64,000 bases of DNA from Gloeobacter violaceus PCC 7421. Lineage in GTDB: Bacteria > Cyanobacteriota > Cyanobacteriia > Gloeobacterales > Gloeobacteraceae. The stretch covers positions 4,030,001-4,094,000 of the forward strand of contig NC_005125.1 in assembly GCF_000011385.1 (NCBI RefSeq), read 5' to 3'. The notes under the pieces were generated by a model that saw nothing but the letters and a program-made list of their open reading frames with translations, had not been told where the DNA came from and searched no databases. Position 1 is the first letter of the stretch. The number at the start of each line of letters is the position of its first letter. The position numbers were made by a program, and so were the translations under genes. Shown here in pieces: positions 36,012-43,893 of the stretch.

Positions 36012-36908
36012 ATGGAAGCACACAAAGACGATTATCCGGTAGCGTTGATGGCTAGGGTGCTGCAGGTGTCGCGTTCGGGCTACTATGCCTGGCGGCGGCG
36101 TGTGCCCTCAAAGCGTCAGTTGCACAACCAGAAACTTGCTGAGTGCATCGAGGAAGTCTTCACTGCCTCCCGGGCGACTTACGGCAGCCCGCGCGTGCAC
36201 GCCACGCTGCGCGCGCAGGGGATTGCAGCCGGTCGGCATCGCGTTGCCAGACTGATGCGTCGGGCGGGTTTGGTGGCTCGGGTGCGCAAGCGCCGCTATC
36301 CACGGACCACCGACAGCCGCCATGGGTACCCTGTCGCGGACAACCTGCTTGCCCGGCAGTTCGGTGCTTGCGAAGCGGACAGCAAATGGGTGGCGGATAT
36401 CACTTACCTGCCCACCTGCGAAGGTTGGCTGTATCTGGCGGTGGTGATGGACTTGTTTTCCCGGCGGGTGGTCGGTTGGTCGATGGCGACGCACTTGCGC
36501 ACTGAATTGGTGCTGACGGCCCTGCAGGCCGCCCTCGCCAAGCGCGTCCCGGCGTCTTCGGGGCTGTTGTTCCATTCGGACCGCGGCAGCCAATACGCCA
36601 GTTGGGCCTACCAGCAGGCGCTCTCAGCGGCGGGTATCACCTGCAGCATGAGCCGTAGCGGCACCTGCCTGGACAATGCGGTGGCCGAAAGCTTCTTCGG
36701 CACCCTCAAAGTCGAGTTGGTGTATCGGTTGGGTCCTTTGGACCGCCGGCAGATGCGCACGACGGTGGCCGAGTGGCTGGAGGTATTTTACAACCGGCAA
36801 CGTCGGCACTCGGCGTTGGGGTACAGGAGCCCAGACGAATACGAACGCCACTACTGTAAGGAGGTCAAGCTGAGCAAGACAGCCGTTCACCAGCCCACTG
36901 TCCACTAA
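36012..36908 (+). CDS. IS3 OrfB (DDE transposase domain)
   Basis: 298 residues from the ATG at 36012. A short HTH_21 region (RATYGSPRVHATLRAQG) precedes the rve integrase core: SKWVADITYLPT (Asp), LLFHSDRGSQYAS (Asp), SGTCLDNAVAESFFGTLKVE (Glu). The C-terminus WLEVFYNRQRRHSALGYRSPDEYE is typical. The triad is complete. Normally produced as the C-terminal part of an OrfAB fusion. Confidence 0.95.
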   Translation: MEAHKDDYPVALMARVLQVSRSGYYAWRRRVPSKRQLHNQKLAECIEEVFTASRATYGSPRVHATLRAQGIAAGRHRVARLMRRAGLVARVRKRRYPRTTDSRHGYPVADNLLARQFGACEADSKWVADITYLPTCEGWLYLAVVMDLFSRRVVGWSMATHLRTELVLTALQAALAKRVPASSGLLFHSDRGSQYASWAYQQALSAAGITCSMSRSGTCLDNAVAESFFGTLKVELVYRLGPLDRRQMRTTVAEWLEVFYNRQRRHSALGYRSPDEYERHYCKEVKLSKTAVHQPTVH

Positions 36909-36989
36909 AGCCGGGCAAGCTCAGGTCCAGGCATGGGTACGTATCAAACGGCCTCTACTAAACTACCCCCTCAACTCAGCCTTGCTGCA

Positions 36990-37364
36990 CTAGGAGGCGT
37001 CTTGAATGTCGAAGCGGGTGAGCTTGCCCTCCTGAAAGCGGAACACGTGCCCGACCACTTTGTCCTGCAGCCCGTGCGTTTGATCCTGCAGTGGCCTGCC
37101 TTCGAGATCGCGGACGGACTGTTGGACCTTCACGACAACCGACCCGTCCGCAGCCTTGTCGAAGCTCACCGGCTCGACGTGCGTACTGACGATGGCCAAC
37201 TGGCGTGTCCAGTATTCCCGAACGGCCTCGCGGCCGTGAACGTGGCCGCCTTCCATTCCGTTGGCCCAGGTGACGTCGTCGGCGAGCGCGGCAAGGACGC
37301 CGTCGATGTCTCTCGCGTTGAAGCGGTCATACAGGCGTTTGAGAACGTCTATGTCTGCGTCCAT
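36990..37364 (-). CDS. SnoaL-like / NTF2-fold protein
   Basis: 124 residues from the ATG at 37364, preceded by AGGAGG. It begins MDADIDVLKRLYDRFNARDIDGVLAALADDVTWANGM, the classic SnoaL-like cone fold with DDVTW, and continues with HVHGREAVREYWTRQ. These proteins act as polyketide cyclases, isomerases or ligand binders; the function here is unknown. Divergent from a MarR regulator that likely controls it. Its TAG stop is formed by the TA target plus the first base of the IS630 end. Confidence 0.85.
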   Translation of the reverse strand: MDADIDVLKRLYDRFNARDIDGVLAALADDVTWANGMEGGHVHGREAVREYWTRQLAIVSTHVEPVSFDKAADGSVVVKVQQSVRDLEGRPLQDQTHGLQDKVVGHVFRFQEGKLTRFDIQDAS

Positions 37365-37522
37365 TGAGGTTTCCTCCTGTCGATATGACGTGGGGCGCGT
37401 GGGTTTTGAACACGGCCACTGGCCGGATGTGGTCGTGCAGAATGCTCGCGACGGCAGACCGGTCAGACCAGCCTGCTCGACGAGAACGCAGGGGCGACTG
37501 CATACCGCAGCTCGTGCTATAC

Positions 37523-37554
37523 ATAGGTAACTATATAACAAGATAGGCACCTAT
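37523..37554. promoter_or_regulatory. Twin MarR-type operators
   Basis: Two 12-bp palindromes, ATAGGTAACTAT (37523-37534) and ATAGGCACCTAT (37543-37554), lie 20 bp apart centre to centre between the divergent SnoaL-like and MarR genes. Together they also form a larger inverted repeat (CATAGGT...ACCTATG). Two helical turns of spacing would place two MarR dimers on one face. Confidence 0.65.
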
Positions 37555-37570
37555 GCAAGCGGGTGAGTCA

Positions 37571-38029
37571 ATGTCGGGGGTGCTTTCGACACCAGGGCAC
37601 CTGATCAGCCTGGCGGCGCGTGGGTTCGCACGTCTGAGCGAGGCACGTCTCAAGCCGTTGGGATTCGGTGTCGGCCAGCTGCCGGTGCTGGTCGCGCTTC
37701 AGGACGGGCAGGCCGCTTCGCAGCGGGATCTAGCCCGGTTCGCTCGGATCGAGCAGCCCTCAATGGCGCAGATGCTGGCCCGCATGGAGCGGGACGGACT
37801 GATCTGCCGGATGCCCGACCCGGCCGACGGGCGCAGCAGCCGAATCTCGTTGACGGAGACTGCACGAACTCGCCTGCCGGACGCCTGCGCGGTGCTGTTC
37901 CAGGGCAACCGCGACGCATTGAACGGCTTCACGGATGAGGAAGCCACCCAGCTTGTTGTCCTGCTCACCCGGCTGATCGCCAACCTCGACCGTGTCGCAA
38001 GTGCAGAGGAACCATCTCACAGCTCTTGA
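37571..38029 (+). CDS. MarR-family transcriptional regulator
   Basis: 152 residues from the ATG at 37571. An ATG at 37553 lies inside the second operator and is less likely. The winged HTH reads ASQRDLARFARIEQPSMAQMLARMERDGLICRMPDPADGRSSRISLTE, the MarR signature with the wing DPADGRSSR. Helices at both ends form the dimer. It is expected to repress itself and the divergent SnoaL-like gene, with release by a small aromatic or oxidant ligand. Confidence 0.9.
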   Translation: MSGVLSTPGHLISLAARGFARLSEARLKPLGFGVGQLPVLVALQDGQAASQRDLARFARIEQPSMAQMLARMERDGLICRMPDPADGRSSRISLTETARTRLPDACAVLFQGNRDALNGFTDEEATQLVVLLTRLIANLDRVASAEEPSHSS

Positions 38030-38208
38030 AATCTGAGGGGCCGGTCGAAGGGTCAGATCTTCCACTTCGGGTCGGCATCGGTTCTGTAGCTACTGCCGTC
38101 CGCCCGGCTGAAATGCAGTTACGGTTCCTCTGCTACCGTCCCCCCGTCGAGGACGGCTCCCCGCTGCAGATAATGCTGGCCTGCCGGGACGATTGCAGGC
38201 CCAGTTGC

Positions 38209-38261
38209 ATCTAATCCTGGTCGAGAAGCGCCTTATTGCAGGTTTGGGCCTCTGCTATTGC
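38209..38261. repeat. Dispersed repeat, copy A
   Basis: Begins ATCTAATCCTGG and contains ATTGCAGGT and GCCTC before a final ATTGC. It matches copy B at 40897-40950 in the same order and orientation with substitutions. The surrounding gap (38030-38267) holds no gene I can support. Confidence 0.55.
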
Positions 38262-38267
38262 TGGTTC

Positions 38268-38612
38268 TTACAGGTACGTCTCCAGTTCCACCAGGTTGAT
38301 GGCGAGCAGCTTGTCGCCCACCGGGTGAAATTCCACGACACCTGGGTACCAGCGCTCACCGACGAGGATGTAGGCGTCCTTCGATAACTCCACCGTGCCT
38401 GCGTGGGTGGTGTCCAGGGTGAACCACCTGCCAGGGGCTAGCTCGTGGATTTTGCCGATGCGGGTGACCAACTTTGCTGGGTGAGTGACGGTGATTGATT
38501 TGGTTCGGCTGGGCGAACCGATCGCAACCCGCAGTGTCAAAGCTCCCGCAGCGGTGCCCGAAAGCCCCCAGCCCAGAGCAAGGGGTAACAACATCCATAA
38601 TGCTCGTTGCAT
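38268..38612 (-). pseudogene. Truncated SpoIID/LytB-domain protein
   Basis: 114 residues with a signal peptide (residues 1-22, ending GTAAGA). LTLRVAIGSPSR and YPGVVEFHPVGDKLLAINLVELETYL match the N-terminal part of SpoIID-type amidase-enhancer/lytic transglycosylase proteins. The family normally continues directly with a GVV-x-EM catalytic motif, but here a stop follows ETYL. The catalytic part is lost. The repeat copy A lies just past the break, suggesting a deletion there. Confidence 0.6.
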
Positions 38613-38726
38613 TTTCGCGGGGTCGAGCAGACTGCTTTACTCTACGACAGGCATTTAGAAGTTTGGATCTCCCAATATCTGTCGACGGCCGCAGCATCCG
38701 GGCAAGCAAGGAGGTTCCCCAGCCGT

Positions 38727-39155
38727 TTACCTGTCAATGTAGAACTCCTGGATGTAGTCGGCCTCGTCGGTTTTGCCTGCTGCCAGATACATGTTTCGCA
38801 TCTTGATGTACTCGCTGCGGGCTAAGGATTTGCGGCCCTGGGCTTTGTACACCGTACCCCGCCAAAGATAAGGATCGGTGGATGACGGATCGGTGGCACT
38901 GGCCCGATCAAGGGCGACAAGAGCTTCTTTAAACTCGTTGTCGGCAAAGTGACCGATTCCGATCTTTACCAATTTCTCCGCCTGCTGCGCCGGCGTCAGC
39001 GGCGGCTGGAACAAGGAAAAAACCGAGGAGACGGCGGAGTTGATCGTGACCACGACAAAAAGTACGGCCACAACCGCCAGGGTTGCCCAAGGAGACAAGA
39101 TGCGGCCCAGGCCGTAGTGCATATGGAGGAGTGCTGCAAGACGCTGCATATCCAT
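38727..39155 (-). CDS. Small membrane-anchored TPR protein
   Basis: 142 residues from the ATG at 39155; longer starts exist up to 39428 but add sequence with no recognisable pattern. One membrane helix (LSPWATLAVVAVLFVVVTI, about residues 22-42) is followed by a soluble domain with one or two TPR-like units (AEKLVKIGIGHFADNEFKEALVALDRASATDP and PYLWRGTVYKAQGRKSLARSEYIKM). Function unknown. The gap 39156-39542 upstream shows no clear gene. Confidence 0.55.
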   Translation of the reverse strand: MDMQRLAALLHMHYGLGRILSPWATLAVVAVLFVVVTINSAVSSVFSLFQPPLTPAQQAEKLVKIGIGHFADNEFKEALVALDRASATDPSSTDPYLWRGTVYKAQGRKSLARSEYIKMRNMYLAAGKTDEADYIQEFYIDR

Positions 39156-39542
39156 CCCGTTCACAATCAACCCCCTTTGCCGGTCATTCCAGGCCGACAC
39201 CTGTATCCGAAGACGCACGCCTTTGAGTGTGTGTGATTCTCGGACCTCTATGGACATCATAGCTATAGCCAGGTGAACAATACAACTCGACATCGCCAAC
39301 CATCCGGCATCGGCTGCAGATCCGGCAAGATCAAGACGTGTGATTGGGAAAAAATACGCGAAAGCCTGCTCTGGCAAAGGATTGGATGACGTGCCGCCGA
39401 CTTTGTATTCGAGAAAGAGTCGCGCCACCTTGAGTGTGAAGGTTCACTTAGTTAGCGAGCCAAACGACCCAAAACATAGACATTTGTACTCATTGACAAT
39501 AAAAATTTTGTTTCTTGGCCTAACTTTATAACCCGCACGTGT

Positions 39543-40259
39543 ATGCTTGATTGCAACAATACGGGTGCAAATCGCATGGTCGCAGAACATTTCAAACGGT
39601 TTACAATGCCGATTCTGGCCGGGATGCTGGTGACCTGTGCCGGCCCCAACGAATTGAGTGCCGACAAAGCCGCCCTGGTGCTGGGCAGTTCTGAGCAGTT
39701 CGCAACCCGTTCGGCTTCAGCGTTGTTTATCGAGCAGTTGAAGCTTTCTGCAGCGGGTATGACGGCGGTGGATGAGGCCCTGGTGGAAATGGGGTTGGCC
39801 CAAAAAGTGGATGTTCCCAAGCGCGGGGTGTTTATCCAACTGACGCCCAAGGGTTTGCAAGCGGCGAAGGCAGGCGCGTGGGTGGAAGATCCCAACCGCA
39901 TGGATTACATGAGTCGATTGGGCATGGCGGCCGTGGCCAGCATGGGCGGAACGCCCGATCCCTACTTGGGGGATCGAAGCTGGAATATCCCGATGGCCAC
40001 CGCCAGGGTGGACAAGGTGAACGCGGTGAAAAAGTCTGAAAACCTTGCCGAGGTGAGCTTTCGCTACGACTGGGTTCCCAACGAAATTGGCCAAAAGATT
40101 CTCGAATTGGCACCCTCCGATGACAAGCAGTACGGCCAGAAAAACTGGGGACAGGACAATGACGGCGGCGAGGCCGAGCTTCGGTTGACCGAGGACGGCT
40201 GGAGGGTCGAAAGTTTGTCGCTCGGTACATACGAAGATTTTGCGGCCGGACGCCAGTAG
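39543..40259 (+). CDS. Hypothetical exported or lipoprotein-like protein
   Basis: 238 residues; starts at 39543, 39576 or 39606 are possible. The N-terminus has a basic patch then MPILAGMLVTCAG, a short hydrophobic stretch ending in Cys. The residue before that Cys is Thr, so it is a poor lipobox. The rest is soluble (LFIEQLKLSAAGMTAVDEALVEMG; VFIQLTPKGLQAAKAGAWVEDP) and ends in a probable beta region. I do not recognise the family. The stop lies 2 bp before the MITE-like element. Confidence 0.5.
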   Translation: MLDCNNTGANRMVAEHFKRFTMPILAGMLVTCAGPNELSADKAALVLGSSEQFATRSASALFIEQLKLSAAGMTAVDEALVEMGLAQKVDVPKRGVFIQLTPKGLQAAKAGAWVEDPNRMDYMSRLGMAAVASMGGTPDPYLGDRSWNIPMATARVDKVNAVKKSENLAEVSFRYDWVPNEIGQKILELAPSDDKQYGQKNWGQDNDGGEAELRLTEDGWRVESLSLGTYEDFAAGRQ

Positions 40260-40261
40260 CT

Positions 40262-40551
40262 GGGGTCAGGGCAGAGAAGCTGCAACCAGAAGTCGTGGGG
40301 TATTACTACTGTCACAAGTTTTTTCTCAAAAGCATTGCCAGCAGAGGATTCCAGGCTCTGCTAATGTTTTGACCTTGAGCACCCTTGCTTTTACAAATAC
40401 TAGGAAATTCTCAGGAATCTCTTGCAGAAGGTATTATTCTGCGTCTCACGCCCAAAGCGCTACAAGTCCCTCCAAGAAAGCATTCTGGAGATTTTGACTG
40501 AGGAGAGCAATAACCGGCGACTTCTGGCTGCAGCTTCTTTACCCTGACCCC
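40262..40551. mobile_element. MITE-like element with 34-bp terminal inverted repeats
   Basis: Left end 40262-40295 begins GGGGTCAGGG and contains AGAAGCTGCA and CCAGAAGTCG. The right end 40518-40551 is its reverse complement with three mismatches in 34. The 222-bp interior is A+T-richer and has no convincing ORF, so mobility would need a transposase in trans. No clear target duplication is seen. It abuts an IS110 fragment. Confidence 0.6.
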
Positions 40552-40740
40552 TACATGCCGGCGATGTCGGCCTTGCGGTGCAATGGCGTGTTGGAGAGGG
40601 TATGGAAGCGGCTGCTGGAGCGGGGCAAGAGCAAAATGGCCGCCCTGGTGGCGGTGATGCGCAAAATGGTCCACTCGATGTACGGGGTGTTGAACTCGCA
40701 AAGGCCTTTCGATCCGAATTACGGGAGCAGCACCGCCTGA
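40552..40740 (+). pseudogene. IS110/IS116-family transposase fragment (C-terminal)
   Basis: About 60 codons: YMPAMSALRCNGVLERVWKR, then LLERGKSKMAALVAVMRKMVHSMYGVL and RPFDPNY. The G-K-x-K-M-x-A-x-V-A-x-M-R-K motif is characteristic of the IS110 C-terminus. The N-terminal RuvC-like catalytic domain is missing; the fragment begins where the MITE-like element ends. Confidence 0.65.
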
Positions 40741-40806
40741 GTGGCAAAAGGAATTGCCTTTCCTAGAAGCAAGTTTTTGGTGCCCATGAGGGCACACGCA
40801 GCGCGC

Positions 40807-40824
40807 GTCCGGCGGTAGCCGGAC
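40807..40824. terminator. Perfect hairpin, possible terminator
   Basis: GTCCGGC-GGTA-GCCGGAC is a perfect 7-bp stem with a 4-base loop, followed by AACTTT. It lies in a gene-free stretch (40741-41095) that otherwise holds only repeat copy B. Confidence 0.3.
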
Positions 40825-40896
40825 AACTTTGCTGTGGAAATTTACAGCAAGTCCAGAGAGGAGAAGACTGTCCAGACCCTTGACAGCCACCACGGT

Positions 40897-40950
40897 ATCT
40901 AATCCTGGCCCACGAGGGCGCTGATTGCAGGTCCGGCCTCCGATGATTGC
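40897..40950. repeat. Dispersed repeat, copy B
   Basis: Matches copy A (38209-38261): identical ATCTAATCCTGG, then a variable block, ATTGCAGGT, a GCCTC and ATTGC. The two copies bracket the 2.6-kb scrap zone. Confidence 0.55.
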
Positions 40951-41095
40951 AAGCCGCTACAGTTAGGACAGCCTTTGTGTATAGATCAATCTTCATTAGA
41001 GTTATGCAAAGCAGTTCATCACCCATTCAACACGCAGACTGGTTCGACTGGTTTCACAAAGCGCTATGGTGGGCTTGTTCAGGCTTTTGGGCGGC

Positions 41096-41986
41096 ATGGA
41101 AAGCGAATACTCCAATCTCATCCAGTGGTACCCGGGCCATATCGCCAAGGCTCGCCGCCAGCTTGCCGAGCAGCTCAAGCAGGTGGACCTGGTGCTGGAG
41201 GTGCTCGATGCGCGCATTGCCCATTCCTCACGCCACGACGAGATCCAGAAACTGGCCGGTGAGCGCCCGCGCCTGGTGGTGCTCAACCGCGCCGATATGA
41301 TCCCGCAGGGGATGCTTCGCAGCTGGCTGAAGTGGTTCGCCGCCCGGGGCGAAGCGGCCTACCCGACCAACGCCCAAAACGGCGACGGGGTGCGCGCCGT
41401 GCTCAAAGCCGCCCAGCAGGGGGCCGTGGCCGTCAACCAGCGCCGTGCCGGGCGGGGGATGCGACCCCGGGCGGTGCGCGTGGCGGTGATCGGTTTTCCA
41501 AATGTCGGCAAGTCGGCCTTGATCAACCGGCTGGTGGGCAAGCGGGCCGTCGAAAGTGCCGCCAAACCCGGGGTGACCCGTGCCCTGCGCTGGGTACGCA
41601 TTGCCGATGTGATCGATTTACTCGATAGCCCCGGCATTTTGCCGCCGCGCCTGAACGATCAGCGCGCGGCGGCCAAACTCGCCATCTGCGACGACATCGG
41701 CCAGGCGGCCTACACCACTTCTCGGGTGGCAACCCTCGCGGCTGAGTTGCTCACCCCGCTGGTGCCGCGACGGCTCGCCGAGCGCTTCGGGGCCGACCCG
41801 CTCGCCGTCACCGCCGAGGAGTGGCTCGAACAGGTAGCCCGGCACAAGTACCATGGCAATCTCGACCGTGCCGCCGAGGCGCTATTGGGCGATTTTCGCC
41901 GCGGTCAGTTGGGAGCAATTGCCCTGGAGGCACCGCCGGAGGAGCCGCTGGTACCGCAGGCAGAGGCCGAATGCGAGGAGGGATAA
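41096..41986 (+). CDS. rbgA: Ribosome biogenesis GTPase, RbgA/YlqF-like
   Basis: 296 residues from the ATG at 41096 (MESEYSNLIQWYPGHIAKA); the frame opens at 41066. A circularly permuted GTPase: G4 NRAD (64-67) precedes G1 GFPNVGKS (133-140) and G3 DSPG (177-180). The C-terminal helical domain contacts rRNA. RbgA promotes late 50S subunit assembly. The gene overlaps none of its neighbours but is directly followed by the DUF924 gene, suggesting cotranscription. Confidence 0.9.
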   Translation: MESEYSNLIQWYPGHIAKARRQLAEQLKQVDLVLEVLDARIAHSSRHDEIQKLAGERPRLVVLNRADMIPQGMLRSWLKWFAARGEAAYPTNAQNGDGVRAVLKAAQQGAVAVNQRRAGRGMRPRAVRVAVIGFPNVGKSALINRLVGKRAVESAAKPGVTRALRWVRIADVIDLLDSPGILPPRLNDQRAAAKLAICDDIGQAAYTTSRVATLAAELLTPLVPRRLAERFGADPLAVTAEEWLEQVARHKYHGNLDRAAEALLGDFRRGQLGAIALEAPPEEPLVPQAEAECEEG

Positions 41987-42571
41987 GTGCACCGAATCAA
42001 CAAGGCGGTCGATATTGTCGACTTTTGGTTCTGCGAGCCGGAACACCCCGAGTACGGCCAGTTTCGCTGGGAGTGGTTTACCCAGGATGAAAGTTTCGAT
42101 GAGCAGATCCGCGGACGCTTTGCGGAGGACTACGAGCAGGCGGCAGGGGGAACTTACGACGAATGGCGGCAGATGCCCTACAGCGGCCTGGCGCTGATTT
42201 TGCTGCTCGACCAGTTCCCGCGCAACCTCTTTCGCAACACTCCACAAAGCTTCGCCACCGACCCCAAGGCCCTCGCCGTCGCCGAATCGCTGGTGGCGCG
42301 CGAACTCGATCAGGTGCTCATCCCGGTGCAGCGGATGTTCGTCTATTCGCCCTTTGAGCACAGCGAAAATCTTGCCCACCAAGAGCGCTGCGTGGAGTTG
42401 TTCGAGCGTCTGGCGGCCGAACCCGGCATGGAAATCCCGATCGACTACGCCCGCAGGCACCGGGACGTGATTGTCCGCTTCGGCCGCTTCCCGCACCGCA
42501 ATGCGATCCTCGCTCGCCCCTCGACCCCGGAGGAGATCGCTTTTCTCCAGCAGCCGGGCTCGTCGTTTTGA
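41987..42571 (+). CDS. DUF924 family protein
   Basis: 194 residues from a GTG abutting the rbgA stop, with GAGGAGGG upstream inside rbgA. DIVDFWFCEPEHPEYGQFRWEWFTQD, ILLLDQFPRNLFRNTPQSFATDPKAL and RFPHRNAILARPSTPEE are the family's signature motifs. DUF924 folds as a TPR-like helical protein; no function is established. Confidence 0.9.
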   Translation: MHRINKAVDIVDFWFCEPEHPEYGQFRWEWFTQDESFDEQIRGRFAEDYEQAAGGTYDEWRQMPYSGLALILLLDQFPRNLFRNTPQSFATDPKALAVAESLVARELDQVLIPVQRMFVYSPFEHSENLAHQERCVELFERLAAEPGMEIPIDYARRHRDVIVRFGRFPHRNAILARPSTPEEIAFLQQPGSSF

Positions 42572-42738
42572 GGCCTTTCGTTAAAGCTAGGGCCATTGCA
42601 CTTCTAGGCCGAAAATTAGTCTACAAGTAATTATGTTGCTTACAAGCGTGCGTATAATGGTGGGCATAGATCGTTTGGCTTCATCGGTTCTACAAGCCAA
42701 GATCCTAACTAAGGAACTAGAATCAAACTTGCTGAGAT

Positions 42739-43893
42739 ATGAACTTAACTGATTGGCTTGCAGGAGGGTTGCCCTCAATATTCAAGAGCGTACTTGGCAG
42801 TATTTTAACTGCATTTACTCTTTATTTGTTCAACGAAGCTTCCAGGTGGTTGAGGGCACAGCCAAGCTTCCAGCTCAACTTTCTCTTAAGACCACAAGAA
42901 TTTATCCGTATGTTTCGACAACAGGATGAGAGGTTAGATATTTCTAATGAATGGCCGCTTTTTGTGAAAAAGTATCGCCAACCTCCAATAGGTAGACCTG
43001 ATTTTCGAGAAGAGCTTGGCCTTTGGTTCGCGACCAAAGTTTTAGCTTTTTCAGCTTTGTTCATGTTTGTAATTGGAGGTCTGTGCCTATGGGTCTGGTT
43101 CAATCTTTATACGGATCCAAAAGCAGGCATTTTCTTGATTTTTTTTGCTGCTTGTACTTTTCAAGCATCTGCTCTTTCATACAGTTATTTTTCTGTGATA
43201 ACAGAACGTGGTACACAAGTCGAATTAGAACTGAAAACCACAAAGGACAATATAGTCAAAGTTTGCTTGAAACTTTTCGCAGAACGAGGAATTGAACTGC
43301 CTGAGCTGGAAACCCGTGAATCATTAACAACTATTGAGGGTATTGTTGGCAAAGGTTTTCTATCGCTCGGACAAAAACTAAGAGTCCGTGTTTGGCAAGT
43401 TGATGACAGCACCTGCTCGATGTCAATAGATAGTGTTGCTTTAATAGCTGAATTAATGCCTGAAGGAGCCAAAAAACGTAGAACGGGCAACCCTAAAATT
43501 GTTAGCAGCTTTGTCAGAGAGTTTATTGCACTAGGAATTCAAGAGTTTCCGGTTCCGAGAGGCTCTATGCAACAAATGCTTGAGGAAGCGACTGGTTTTA
43601 CGAGTAACTCGCGAAATCAAATTGTTCTCTTAGAACGCGTAGAAATAGCTTTGCTTGCTGTTTCAGAATCAGATGCACAGCAAATCCTTTGGCTTATTCG
43701 ACTCATTCAAAATCAACCCTTGAGTCAAATATTTGCTAGAAAGGACATTAGAGAGTTGAAAGGAGAAGAAAGACGCTATTTACTTCCTACTCCCAATCAC
43801 TACGCAATATTATTTTCTGTCGCAGACAAGAGTACGGTTACAATTCTGGATATTATTAGCGAGAAAATGTCTTACATGCTTGCGAAGAAGTAA
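42739..43893 (+). CDS. Membrane protein of unknown function, partner of Shedu-like nuclease
   Basis: 384 residues, visibly A+T-rich compared with flanking genes. A first hydrophobic segment is near residues 10-32 (LPSIFKSVLGSILTAFTLYLF), and a membrane hairpin lies at ~95-150 (VLAFSALFMFVIGGLCLWVWF; IFLIFFAACTFQASALSYSYF). About 230 cytoplasmic residues follow, with helical and mixed segments I do not recognise. Its TAA overlaps the ATG of the next gene (TAATG), so the two are translationally coupled. A membrane sensor or anchor for the nuclease is an inference from that coupling. Confidence 0.65.
   Translation: MNLTDWLAGGLPSIFKSVLGSILTAFTLYLFNEASRWLRAQPSFQLNFLLRPQEFIRMFRQQDERLDISNEWPLFVKKYRQPPIGRPDFREELGLWFATKVLAFSALFMFVIGGLCLWVWFNLYTDPKAGIFLIFFAACTFQASALSYSYFSVITERGTQVELELKTTKDNIVKVCLKLFAERGIELPELETRESLTTIEGIVGKGFLSLGQKLRVRVWQVDDSTCSMSIDSVALIAELMPEGAKKRRTGNPKIVSSFVREFIALGIQEFPVPRGSMQQMLEEATGFTSNSRNQIVLLERVEIALLAVSESDAQQILWLIRLIQNQPLSQIFARKDIRELKGEERRYLLPTPNHYAILFSVADKSTVTILDIISEKMSYMLAKK

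Larger units (their letters stand above)
35637..36923 (+). mobile_element. IS3-family insertion sequence, apparently intact
   Basis: 25-bp imperfect terminal repeats (35637-35661 and 36899-36923) begin TGAGCTTGCCCGG and end GTGGACA. A 3-bp direct repeat, GGT, flanks the element (35634-35636, 36924-36926). It carries OrfA, a slippery heptamer and OrfB with a complete DDE triad. Confidence 0.92.
35169..36934 (-). pseudogene. IS630 transposase pseudogene, interrupted by IS3 and internally deleted
   Basis: The start ATG is at 36932-36934. The IS3 element (with GGT duplicated) splits codons after MPGP. The frame resumes at 35636 with QPPALVLSDEQRALLEKLVARHG, runs into a stop, and rejoins the C-terminus at ~35420: LVFHYTPKHASWMNQVEIWL, with the catalytic Glu, to SFIEYYNAQWARPFKWTYQGK. 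The two catalytic Asp regions are deleted. Not functional. Confidence 0.8.
35140..36990 (-). mobile_element. Degenerate IS630-family element, split by a nested IS3
   Basis: Inverted ends GTGCAGCARGGCTGAGYTRAG at 35140-35160 and 36970-36990 (three differences in 21) are flanked by TA on both sides (35138-35139, 36991-36992), the canonical IS630 target. Inside lie an N-terminal and a C-terminal piece of transposase, with ~600 bp missing between. An IS3 element occupies 35637-36923. Confidence 0.85.
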
